From the NCBI GenBank assembly GCA_002435745.1, contig DIWT01000021.1, positions 47,563-111,562 on the forward strand: DNA of 64,000 bases. Direction: 5' to 3'. The position numbers and the translations under genes were made by a program. This document shows positions 50,943 to 59,165 of the stretch, in pieces; position 1 is the first letter of the stretch; the number at the start of each line of letters is the position of its first letter. This stretch comes from a bacterium UBP15_UBA6099 (lineage in GTDB: Bacteria > UBP15 > UBA6099). The notes below the pieces were generated by a model, which worked only from the letters and a program-made list of their open reading frames with translations, did no database searches and had not been told where the DNA came from.

Positions 50943-51719
50943 ATGTCTATGGATAGATGTCCCGGACAGGATACGCGGCTGTGGAAGCCGGGAGACATAT
51001 TCGATTTGGAGTGCCCCGGCTGCGGAGCGAGGATAGAGTTCTTCAAGGACGAGTCGCGCAGGTTGTGCAAGAAATGCGGATACGAGATTCCTAACCCGAA
51101 GTTGAATTTGGGTTGCGCGCAGTGGTGCGAGCATGCCGAGCAATGTCTGGGAGCGCGGGCGCACGCTGAAAAAGACCCCGGAGCCGCAGACGCCGCGCTC
51201 GGCCAGCGGATGAAAATCAGGCTGATATCTGAAATGAAAGCCGTCTTCGGAGATGACGCGCGAAGGGTTGCTCACGCGCTCAAGGTTCTTCAACATGCCG
51301 AAAGGATTCTCGAATGCGAAAAGGCAAATCCCGTAACCGTAATCGCGGCGGCGATTCTGCACGATATCGGAATTATTGAGGCCGAACGGAAACACGGAAG
51401 CTCCGCGCCCAAATATCAGGAACTTGAAGGCCCGCCGATAGCGCGAGCCATTTTGGAGAAACTCGATATTTCCGGCGATGTGGCGGAACACATAGTCCGC
51501 ATCGTAGGAAGCCACCACACGGCAGGCGACATCGAATCTCCCGAATTTAACATTATCTGGGACGCTGACATGATTGTGAATACACCGGATGAGCGGGCGG
51601 GAATGGACAAAGAGCGGCTGAAAGCGTTTATTGAGAAGACGTTCCGAACCGAGACTGGAAAGAAAATCGCTATAGATCTGTATTGCGTGGAATACACACA
51701 TGAAGAAAAGGGCGATTGA
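50943..51719 (+). CDS. Cys-rich zinc-ribbon/HD-domain phosphohydrolase
   Basis: 258 residues. The first 70 residues carry a zinc-ribbon ('CPGCG' and 'CKKCG') and three further cysteines in 'LGCAQWCEHAEQCLG'. The HD domain follows, with 'RRVAHALKVLQHAERIL' and the HD pair in 'AAILHDIGII' near 141, then 'VGSHHTAGD' near 183. HD proteins with this head occur beside nifU/nifS in several anaerobes. The substrate is unknown. The gene overlaps the next by 20 nt. Confidence 0.8.
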   Translation: MSMDRCPGQDTRLWKPGDIFDLECPGCGARIEFFKDESRRLCKKCGYEIPNPKLNLGCAQWCEHAEQCLGARAHAEKDPGAADAALGQRMKIRLISEMKAVFGDDARRVAHALKVLQHAERILECEKANPVTVIAAAILHDIGIIEAERKHGSSAPKYQELEGPPIARAILEKLDISGDVAEHIVRIVGSHHTAGDIESPEFNIIWDADMIVNTPDERAGMDKERLKAFIEKTFRTETGKKIAIDLYCVEYTHEEKGD

Positions 51720-52530
51720 TTCCGAGGGCGGAGTAGGCGCGCGCCATGTCAGCCCTGATTTCAACAAAGTCTCTCTTGAATATATTTACTTCAAATATAA
51801 CCGCAGGGAATTCGTTCACCCCGATCCTCTTGAATTTCTGTATCATTACGACAATCCCGGAGACAGGGAGATAGCGGGGCTTGTTGCCGCGTCGCTCGCG
51901 TATGGAAGAGTGGCGCAGATATTAAAGAGCGTCGGGAGCGCGCTTGCCGAAATGGGCCGCTCGCCGTCGGACTTCCTTTCACAGGCTTCGGACTCGACTC
52001 TGCAAAAAAAATATGCAGTATTCAAGCACAGGTTCACGACAGGCGAGGAGTTGGCTCTGACGTTGGCAGGGGCGCGCGACGCGATCAGGTTTCACGGCTC
52101 TCTTAAGAATTGCTTCATTTCACACTATAAAAGCAATCACGATACTCTTTTAGAAGCGCTCGATGGGTTTGCCGGGGAGATAACATCGCGACTTGGAGGA
52201 AGATGTTATTTGTTGCCTGCTCCCTGCGGAGGCAGCGCGTGCAAACGGATGAACCTGTTCCTGCGCTGGATGGTTAGAAAAGACGAAGTCGATCCCGGCG
52301 ACTGGAGCGACGCTCTGCCTGCGTCTAAGCTTGTGATGCCCCTTGACGCACACATGTGGAGAATTGCCAATGAATACGGTTTGACGCGAAGAAAACAGGT
52401 TGATATCGTTTCAGCAATTGAGATAACAAAAGAGTTCAGAAAGATTGCCCTCGAGGACCCCGTGAAATATGATTTTTCGCTGACTCGCCCCGGTATTATG
52501 GGGAGTTATTATCAATCGAAGCAAACATGA
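51700..52530 (+). CDS. TIGR02757 (DUF2400) family protein
   Basis: 276 residues. 'DREIAGLVAASLAYGRVAQIL', 'MNLFLRWMVRKD', 'LVMPLDAHMWRIANEYGLTRRK' and the C-terminal 'EDPVKYDFSLTRPGIMG' are the family's signatures. The fold resembles HhH-GPD DNA glycosylases, but function is unproven. It overlaps the HD gene by 20 nt and ends this operon. Confidence 0.87.
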   Translation: MKKRAIDSEGGVGARHVSPDFNKVSLEYIYFKYNRREFVHPDPLEFLYHYDNPGDREIAGLVAASLAYGRVAQILKSVGSALAEMGRSPSDFLSQASDSTLQKKYAVFKHRFTTGEELALTLAGARDAIRFHGSLKNCFISHYKSNHDTLLEALDGFAGEITSRLGGRCYLLPAPCGGSACKRMNLFLRWMVRKDEVDPGDWSDALPASKLVMPLDAHMWRIANEYGLTRRKQVDIVSAIEITKEFRKIALEDPVKYDFSLTRPGIMGSYYQSKQT

Positions 52531-52609
52531 TGAGAATAACAATAGAATCTGTGAATAACAATAAAAAGCAACAATATCGACATTCCTCAAGAGGGAGAGC
52601 TTGATGAAG

Positions 52610-52637
52610 TTGATTTTTCGGTTCTCTCTGGTAATAT
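52610..52637 (+). promoter_or_regulatory. Putative promoter of the receiver/HD-GYP/FapA operon
   Basis: TTGATT (52610-52615), 16 bp, TAATAT (52632-52637), about 57 nt before the ATG at 52694. Confidence 0.4.
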
Positions 52638-52693
52638 ATCTCTGAACTGAAACTTTAACATGCGCCGTTTTTGTTTTGATAAGCGGAAGGAAT

Positions 52694-53200
52694 ATGTTGA
52701 CCGTATCCAAAGCAAATGAGATTCACAAGGAAGAGCGGACGAGCGTTTATGCAAGAGTGACTTCGGACGCGACTCGTTTCATGCTGGAGTCGTCTCTTCC
52801 TTCAGAGTATGTCATCGAATATGCTCCAAGCGACGAACATGTGATAGCCGCGGTGAAGCGAGACGCTTACGATGTGTATGTAATAGACACTGCCGGTTTG
52901 TCAGGAGAGATGAAAACCCGGCTCATCATTGAGATAGGAGCATTGAGGCTTAAGCATCCGATAAGGATTCTGGCGCTTCTGGACGGATATCCTCTGAAGA
53001 ACTCAAACAGGATGGAGGTTTTCGGCCCTTTGTTTTTCTTGGAGGTCTTTGCCACAAAGCAGCGAATGAAGAGAACTCTCGAGGCGCTGACATCGAAGAA
53101 AATATACAAGCGCGGCTCAGACGCTGGTCGAGACACCGGATGTCGAGTCAAAAAAGACGACAAGTTTTTCAACACAGATGGGTTTATGGAACAGCAATAA
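52694..53200 (+). CDS. Degenerate receiver-like protein
   Basis: About 168 residues from the ATG at 52694 (GGAAGGAA just upstream). Residues about 20-125 follow the alternating beta/alpha pattern of a REC domain: 'YVIEYAPSDEHVIAAVKRDAYDVYVIDTAG' with an Asp where the phosphoacceptor would be, then 'HPIRILALLDG'. The N-terminal acidic pocket and the final Lys are missing, so phosphorylation is doubtful. The C-terminal tail is basic. It lies 2 bp before the HD-GYP gene and may act as its non-phosphorylated partner; that is inference. Confidence 0.6.
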   Translation: MLTVSKANEIHKEERTSVYARVTSDATRFMLESSLPSEYVIEYAPSDEHVIAAVKRDAYDVYVIDTAGLSGEMKTRLIIEIGALRLKHPIRILALLDGYPLKNSNRMEVFGPLFFLEVFATKQRMKRTLEALTSKKIYKRGSDAGRDTGCRVKKDDKFFNTDGFMEQQ

Positions 53201-53202
53201 CG

Positions 53203-54321
53203 ATGAGCGAGAACGAAAAACAGATAAAATTGGTGCTGGGCCAACCGCTTGAGGCGGACATCGTTTCAGCGGATCGTTCAGTGGTGCTCGTTAAATCCGG
53301 CACTATGGTCACTCAGGATTTGATGATGAGGCTGACCAACTGGCTCCATGAACAGGAACGATTGAGGGAGAAACAGGAGAAGACCGGAAAAAAAGGCGCT
53401 CGCCATAAAATGCGCTGGGACATTCTGAAAAAACTGGAGTTCGAGCAGATAGTTTCGGATAGGACTCGGAAACAACTGGAGAAAGGATGCGAGAAATTTT
53501 TCTCGACCATAGGAAAAAAAGGCTCTCCTCCTGATATTGCGGCGCTTGAGGAAGCTGTTCAGATTATGGTTTCGGAATCTCCCGACAATCCGGATATGCC
53601 CCTCAAACTGTTGGAGATGAAGAAGCACTCCTCGTATCTGTTTCAGCACGCCATGAACTGCGGAGTCATCGCCACGTTCGTCGCGGCGGCTTTGAAGCAT
53701 CCAAGAAGAGAAACCGCGGCGTTCGCGCTGGCAATGATGCTTCATGACACCGGGCTTCTGACCGTCAATCCCGATTCTTTGAACAAGATGGAGTTGTCCG
53801 AAAAGGAGCTTGTCGACATCAGGAATCACCCGAGAAGCGGATACGACGCTTTGCGGGCGATTCCCGGAGTCGATCCGTTGGCGTTGCTTGTAGCTATCGG
53901 GCATCATGTTTACGCGGACGGGTCGGGATATCCCGACAATGTGAATTTTAATGACTTGCCGGAACTGGTGCATCTGGCGGTCATCATCAACGACTTCGAA
54001 TCCCTCACATCCGAGAAACCCTTCAGCGAAGCGATACACATGCACGAGGCTATTGTCGCGCTGTTGAGACAAAGCGAGAAATATCATCCCGTAATGCTCG
54101 GTCATTTCATCCGAGCGGTCGGATTCTATCCCGTCACCACCTTCGCTCAACTCAACACGGGGGAAGTGGGCGTGGTGGTCAGGAATAATCCTGAGAATCT
54201 ATTTCTTCCAGAGATCAAACTTGTTATGGATGAGAACGGAAAGAGATTTCCAAGCGAAATCAGCGTGGATTTGATGAGAGAGAACGACAGGTGGATCGCG
54301 CGGATTAAAGACGATATCTGA
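53203..54321 (+). CDS. HD-GYP domain protein (putative c-di-GMP phosphodiesterase)
   Basis: 372 residues from the ATG at 53203. The N-terminal 140 residues form an unclassified, charged, helical region. The HD-GYP domain follows: 'HSSYLFQHAMNCGVIA', HD pair H181-D182 in 'MMLHDTGLL', 'HHVYADGSGYPDN' with G-Y-P at about 242-244, and 'LAVIINDFESLTSEKP' (usual D-x-x-A-L-T, here D-F-E-S-L-T). HD-GYP enzymes degrade cyclic di-GMP to control surface behaviour. It precedes FapA by 5 bp. Confidence 0.87.
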   Translation: MSENEKQIKLVLGQPLEADIVSADRSVVLVKSGTMVTQDLMMRLTNWLHEQERLREKQEKTGKKGARHKMRWDILKKLEFEQIVSDRTRKQLEKGCEKFFSTIGKKGSPPDIAALEEAVQIMVSESPDNPDMPLKLLEMKKHSSYLFQHAMNCGVIATFVAAALKHPRRETAAFALAMMLHDTGLLTVNPDSLNKMELSEKELVDIRNHPRSGYDALRAIPGVDPLALLVAIGHHVYADGSGYPDNVNFNDLPELVHLAVIINDFESLTSEKPFSEAIHMHEAIVALLRQSEKYHPVMLGHFIRAVGFYPVTTFAQLNTGEVGVVVRNNPENLFLPEIKLVMDENGKRFPSEISVDLMRENDRWIARIKDDI

Positions 54322-54326
54322 GGCGT

Positions 54327-56318
54327 TTGGAAACGCCGGGGACGGAAATTGCCGTGAAAGTGGAATTGCTTAAAAAGATGCAAGAAGCGGCGCTTCAGTT
54401 TGATCCGCCTTCGGTTCCTCCGAGACAGCGCAAATGGCGCGTAGATTGCTCGATAAAAGAAAACGGAATGATAGCATACGCTAGAGTAGTCGCGGCCGAT
54501 GACAAGTGCGACGCGACGGAATACGACATCTTGGCGAGGATATATAGAGAGGGCGCGCGGCTTGGAATAAACCTTGAGCGCGTCCGTGAAATGGCTATCA
54601 AGAAACGGTTTAACGAGGATGTGGTCGTGGCGGTCGGGATTGAACCTGAACCGGGAGCGGACGCCGCGATATATCCCAAGATGGATTTCAAAGAGTTTAC
54701 CCCTAAAGAAATCATAGAGAAGTTTCCCGGCCAGCCTTTTTATAAAGGGGAGCATGTCGAAGCGGAGCAAGTCCTATTGGAGAAATCGCCCGCTTCCCCC
54801 GGAATGCCGGGATTCACAGTGCGGGGGCAGATGATATCCGCGACTCCGGGGAAAGACGTTTCTTTCGATGTCGGACCGAACGTAAGAGTGTCGGAGGACG
54901 GCAGAAGCGCCGTTGCGGAGATTTCCGGAATGGCCGGGCTTGTAAAAGGAAAAATTGAGATTCGGGAACCGCAGTACGACGAATGGAAACACAATATCTC
55001 GTTCAAAAACAAAAACATGGAGGCGCATCTTTCGATTGTTCCCGGCATGTCCCGACAACCGGCGCATGATAGGGAATGGTTTGAAGATTTGCTCCGTAGA
55101 AACGATATCAAGTTCGGGGCGGTTACTGACGCATGGAAACTTATCCCGACCACGTTGCATGCCACATATTCGATTGTGGCGGCAAGAGGCGAGAGGCCTG
55201 TTCCCGGAGACGCGGCCAGAATCGACGAAATATTTGCTCTTTCAGCTTCGTCCGGGATTTTTTATGTAAAAGCCGGACAGATCATTGCGGAGAAGATGCC
55301 CGCCGGAAAAGGCATTAAGGGAAGAGATGTGTTTGACAAACCCATAGACGCTCCCGACGGCTCGGACACGGAGCTTTCCGCCGGAACTAACACCTATCTG
55401 TCCGAAGACGGCTTGAAGCTTTTTGCCGGAGTCGACGGATGCGTTGTCAAACGAAAAGGCGTCTACTCTATCGCGAAAGTCGTGTCGATTGAAGGGGGAA
55501 ATGGATCAGTTAAGAAGCAGATGAGACACGATGAGGCTGTGAAAGTGGTCGGCAGCCTGACTGCCGGACATGAAATAGTGTCCGGCGCGCACATTGATAT
55601 CACAGGGGATGTCGAGTCCTGCGATATTATCGCCGGAGCTACTTTGAGAGTGGGGGGGCATGTGCGGGAATGCATGAAGAACCGGATTCAATGCGCAGGA
55701 GACCTTGTGTTAGGCTCGGCTGAGAGGTCGAGGTTTATTGCGGGCGGCAGGGTATACTTTTCCGGCGAGTTGCGCAACTGCGAGATTTTCTCAGGCGGTT
55801 CGCTGTCATGCGACGGGACGAACAAGGGAACGCTTGCGGGATGCAATGTCGTTGTCGCCGGCTCGGCGGACCTGTGCAATCTCGGCTCGGATAACGGTTC
55901 CGCATGCGTTCTAATGGTAGGGGCGGCTCACTCTGCAAGAAGCCGTCAAGAGCAGTTGACGCGCGAGATAGTCAAACTCATCGACAGCCACAACTTTGCC
56001 GCCGCTGAATGCGCTCGAATAGAGGCGGCAGTCAAAGAAAAGACCGCCACAAGGGAAGACATCGCCAAGCTGAAGAGGCTCCTAGTCGCGCGCGAAACGC
56101 TTCTCGAAAGAATACGCATAACGCAGGCAGCCATCGCTAAAATGAAGACGGACATGGAAGAATCAGCGGCAAAAGCTTTCATTAGAATTAATGGAACAGC
56201 CCATCCCGGAGCGCGGGTAAGAATCGGGCCTCACGCGAGAACGATTGATTCTCCTCTGAAAAATTGTCTCTTGTATTATTCTTCTCTATCGCGCGCGGTG
56301 GAAATCAAGCAATTCTGA
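54327..56318 (+). CDS. fapA: FapA (DUF342) family protein
   Basis: 663 residues. The start may be TTG 54327 (GAGG 3 nt away) or GTG 54354. Early 'NGMIAYARVVA', then 'GMPGFTVRGQMISATPGKD' and 'LSEDGLKLFAGVDGCVV' fit the DUF342 beta-rich core. The middle has right-handed beta-helix-like repeats ('VSGAHIDITGDVESCDIIAGATLRVGGHV'). A coiled coil near 560-620 follows. FapA relatives were linked to flagellar or surface polymer assembly and polar localisation. No flagellar gene is near; the HD-GYP neighbour suggests surface regulation. Confidence 0.85.
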   Translation: METPGTEIAVKVELLKKMQEAALQFDPPSVPPRQRKWRVDCSIKENGMIAYARVVAADDKCDATEYDILARIYREGARLGINLERVREMAIKKRFNEDVVVAVGIEPEPGADAAIYPKMDFKEFTPKEIIEKFPGQPFYKGEHVEAEQVLLEKSPASPGMPGFTVRGQMISATPGKDVSFDVGPNVRVSEDGRSAVAEISGMAGLVKGKIEIREPQYDEWKHNISFKNKNMEAHLSIVPGMSRQPAHDREWFEDLLRRNDIKFGAVTDAWKLIPTTLHATYSIVAARGERPVPGDAARIDEIFALSASSGIFYVKAGQIIAEKMPAGKGIKGRDVFDKPIDAPDGSDTELSAGTNTYLSEDGLKLFAGVDGCVVKRKGVYSIAKVVSIEGGNGSVKKQMRHDEAVKVVGSLTAGHEIVSGAHIDITGDVESCDIIAGATLRVGGHVRECMKNRIQCAGDLVLGSAERSRFIAGGRVYFSGELRNCEIFSGGSLSCDGTNKGTLAGCNVVVAGSADLCNLGSDNGSACVLMVGAAHSARSRQEQLTREIVKLIDSHNFAAAECARIEAAVKEKTATREDIAKLKRLLVARETLLERIRITQAAIAKMKTDMEESAAKAFIRINGTAHPGARVRIGPHARTIDSPLKNCLLYYSSLSRAVEIKQF

Positions 56319-56386
56319 AAATGCGTCGGCGATTCAATAGCATTCTCGCCTATTCCAAAAAATACAATTAAAGAATTTAGAAGCGG

Positions 56387-57016
56387 TCATCCGAGCCATT
56401 TGAAACGGAAGTCGCAGATTTCGTCTCCCCGCGATATTGTTTCCGGTCGATCCAAAGATATTTCGGGCTGGCGCTCATCGAAGAAGATTCTATCTCCTTC
56501 GCAGAAGACGGGGGCCATTTCTTTTTCGCCGATCGCGTCGAGCAGTTCCACGAAGCGGCAGCGGGTCACCCGCATGTTCAGCGCTTCATCGCCTTCGACG
56601 ACCATATCGGCGTCCGCGTTGAAAAATTTCTCTTTTATTGATTTCATAAATCCTTCGCGCTCGCGTTCGTCCATGTTAAGAATATCTTTCTTTTTCATAG
56701 GGGGAACATTTCGAGACAGGAAATCGACAGCGCCGACGATTACTATTCCTTGCACAAGTTCGCGAGCGCGTTCCGGCGGCGCCGACTCTCTGAGCCTTCG
56801 CTCCAGAAGCACGGCGGGGCCTATTTGCCGTCGCGAGAGGGTTTCCTGTGTGTCCGCAGGAGGCGGCAATTCGTTCCAAGGCCGCCCAAGCGCCTTGTCA
56901 ATCATTACGAGGGCCAGCGTTCTAGCGGCGTCTTTCGCGCTCAACTCCCGGAATAACGTTTTTACTGCCGCCGCCGCGCCCGCGAGTTCCGACATTGCCA
57001 TTTGGATTGGGATCAT
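56387..57016 (-). CDS. ATC-hydrolase-like protein (L-2-amino-thiazoline-4-carboxylate hydrolase family)
   Basis: 209 residues. 'NMRVTRCRFVELLDAIGEKEMAPVFCEGDRIFFDE' and the C-terminal 'SRGDEICDFRFKW' match the pattern of the ATC_hyd family, with Cys in 'TRC' and 'FCEGD' positions. The family name comes from an enzyme that opens a thiazoline ring, but most members have no shown activity. It lies 29 bp after the radical SAM gene on the same strand, so the two are probably expressed together. Confidence 0.65.
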   Translation of the reverse strand: MIPIQMAMSELAGAAAAVKTLFRELSAKDAARTLALVMIDKALGRPWNELPPPADTQETLSRRQIGPAVLLERRLRESAPPERARELVQGIVIVGAVDFLSRNVPPMKKKDILNMDEREREGFMKSIKEKFFNADADMVVEGDEALNMRVTRCRFVELLDAIGEKEMAPVFCEGDRIFFDERQPEISLDRPETISRGDEICDFRFKWLG

Positions 57017-57045
57017 TCCGCCATCCTTATCAGTCGAGATTGTCG

Positions 57046-58095
57046 CTATATTCTATCTTTCAGAGCTTCGCGCAGAACATCGTCGATGGTGAATCCTCCG
57101 CCCTGCGCGGCTATCTCCGCCTTGATGCCTGAGAGAATGCTCTCAACGCGCCGTCGTCTCGCGCTATCCCGCATGTCTTCAAGCTCTCCGAACCAGCCCA
57201 GCCTTGCGCCCACCTGAAAAAGTTCCTTTTCGTGAATCGGCAGCGCTAGGAAATCGTCCATTGCCGCGAGCATTCTTTCCTTGTCTTTCGGAAGCGTTCC
57301 TCTGACTTCCTGAAGAAGGTTGAGCATGTGATCGCTGACTATCTCGCTTGTTATTCCTTCAAGATGAGATATCAGCAGTCGAAGCTCTTCTACTGTTTCG
57401 AAGTCTGACAGGGGTATGAACTCGCCGCGCCGGTTTTTTTCATCGAGAGGCGTTCCGGGAATAACGCGGCAGGAGCGAACCCGGATGAAATCAGGGTCGA
57501 TTGCGTTGAGAACCCGCGCCGTCTCGACCGCGTGGCCTTCTGACATAGCCTTCCCGCCAAGCCCCGGCATTATGTACTCGCTGAGCGATATTCCGGCGTC
57601 CATCACTTTTCGTCCTGAAACAATAAGCTCTTCCGGAGAGCAACCTTTTCTAATGTAGTCTAGAAGAGGGCCGTAACCGGATTCCAGTCCCATGTGGAGT
57701 CGGCTTAGTCCCGCGTCTTTAAGCTCTTTGAGTTCGGACACGGTCTTTCTCGCCACAGTTTGGGCGCGGCCGTATGTCGTTATTCTGGAAACTGCGGGGA
57801 ACCTGCTCTTCAGATATGTGATGACTTCAATCAACTCGGATGTTTTCATTAGTATCGCGTTTGCGTCCTGAAGGAACGCCGTCGAAATAGACGAGACGCC
57901 GGAGCCGTACAACTGAGCCGCCGCGTCGATATCCTTCTTGATCTCATCCACGGATTTCTTCTCGAATTTTGTTCCCTTGTAGACATGGCAGAATTCGCAT
58001 TTGTTCCACGGACAGTTGCGGCTGACGCGAATCAGCAGACTGCCCGCCTCGCTGGGCGGCCTGATGGGGCCGACATCGTATGAATCCGAAAACAT
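57046..58095 (-). CDS. Radical SAM protein, CX4CX2C type
   Basis: About 349 residues from the ATG at 58095, chosen for the AAGGAG 7-8 nt upstream. The cluster motif 'RNCPWNKCEFCHVY' has spacing CX4CX2C, known in a COG1032 subfamily with the 'GCSxNKCxFC' signature. 'LHMGLESGYGPLLDYIRKG', 'GISLSEYIMPGLGG' and 'RVIPGTPLDEK' are further radical SAM landmarks. The reaction is unknown. First gene of a minus-strand pair, divergent from the SDR gene. Confidence 0.88.
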   Translation of the reverse strand: MFSDSYDVGPIRPPSEAGSLLIRVSRNCPWNKCEFCHVYKGTKFEKKSVDEIKKDIDAAAQLYGSGVSSISTAFLQDANAILMKTSELIEVITYLKSRFPAVSRITTYGRAQTVARKTVSELKELKDAGLSRLHMGLESGYGPLLDYIRKGCSPEELIVSGRKVMDAGISLSEYIMPGLGGKAMSEGHAVETARVLNAIDPDFIRVRSCRVIPGTPLDEKNRRGEFIPLSDFETVEELRLLISHLEGITSEIVSDHMLNLLQEVRGTLPKDKERMLAAMDDFLALPIHEKELFQVGARLGWFGELEDMRDSARRRRVESILSGIKAEIAAQGGGFTIDDVLREALKDRI

Positions 58096-58186
58096 ACCAT
58101 TTCTCCTTCGTTTGCCGGACATTATTATAAGAGGATAAGCGTTGCGCTTCCAACAGTCCGATCTTTTCCACAGCGCCCCGGCGTTC

Positions 58187-58215
58187 TTGTTCGCCCTGTT
58201 TCAGTGTGATATAAT
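58187..58215 (+). promoter_or_regulatory. Promoter of the nonulosonic-acid module
   Basis: TTGTTC (58187-58192), 17 bp, TATAAT (58210-58215), about 95 nt before the SDR start. Confidence 0.55.
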
Positions 58216-58310
58216 CAATCGGAAAATGGTTGAATCGCGTCGATGATAAGCATTCGAAAGAAGAATTTACCCCGCCGCCAAGCTCAATATGCGCGTGAAA
58301 GGATATTGAA

Positions 58311-59165
58311 TTGCCCGGCATATTGATTACAGGAGCCACAGGCCTGCTCGGAGCGAGCCTGACCGCTTGTTTCAAAGCGCAAGGAATCGAATTTCTCGTC
58401 CACGGGTTTTCCAAAGAGGCGGATTATGCCGCCGACCTGTCAGATCGGCGCGCGGCGTTCGAAATGCTTGATGTCGCCCGCCCGGACTGCGTAATAAACC
58501 TCGTTGCGTTGGCCGATGTGGACAAATGCGAAATCGATCCCAATCTGGCTTATCGGACGAACACTCGGGTCGCGGAGAATCTGGCGGAGTGGGCAGCCGG
58601 TCGCCATGCCGCTCGCTTGGTTCATATCTCCACGGATCAGGTGTATGACTCTCCCGGACTGAACGCGGAAGACAACATCGTGATTCGCAACACTTACGCG
58701 ATGACCAAGCGAGCGTCCGAACTTGCGGCTATTAATACTCCCGGCGCTCTCGTCCTAAGGGTGAATTTTTTCGGAAAAAGCCGCGCGACGGGCCGTTCCA
58801 GTTTCAGCGATATGCTTATCGACACTTTCAAGAATGGCAAGCCTATAACTCTATTCACCGATATCATGTTTTCTCCGCTCTCGCTGAAGACGCTCAGCGA
58901 AATGATTGTGACCGCCGCGATGTCCGAAGCGTCCGGCGTTTACAATTTGGGAAGCAGGGATGGCATGAGCAAGAGGGATTTCGCCGTGGCTCTGGCCGAC
59001 CGGCTTGGATTGTCGCTTTTATCCGCAAAGGACGGACTCTCGGATGATTTTAGTTTCAAAGCCAGAAGACCGAAAAATATGCTCATGGACTGCTCGCGTT
59101 TTGAGAAAGATTTCAACGTTAAACTCCCGACCCTGAAGGAAGAAATTGCGAACGCGGAGGTGTGA
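58311..59165 (+). CDS. RmlD-like extended SDR nucleotide-sugar reductase
   Basis: 284 residues, TTG start with AAGGA upstream. The NAD(P) loop is 'ILITGATGLLGASL'. The RmlD pattern 'PDCVINLVALADVDKCEIDP' and 'VHISTDQVYDS' follow, with the catalytic Tyr in 'NTYAMTKRASE'. Such enzymes reduce keto-sugars, e.g. dTDP-4-dehydrorhamnose, but here the neighbour is a NeuB-like synthase and the substrate could be a related sugar. Overlaps the next gene by 4 nt. Confidence 0.8.
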   Translation: MPGILITGATGLLGASLTACFKAQGIEFLVHGFSKEADYAADLSDRRAAFEMLDVARPDCVINLVALADVDKCEIDPNLAYRTNTRVAENLAEWAAGRHAARLVHISTDQVYDSPGLNAEDNIVIRNTYAMTKRASELAAINTPGALVLRVNFFGKSRATGRSSFSDMLIDTFKNGKPITLFTDIMFSPLSLKTLSEMIVTAAMSEASGVYNLGSRDGMSKRDFAVALADRLGLSLLSAKDGLSDDFSFKARRPKNMLMDCSRFEKDFNVKLPTLKEEIANAEV

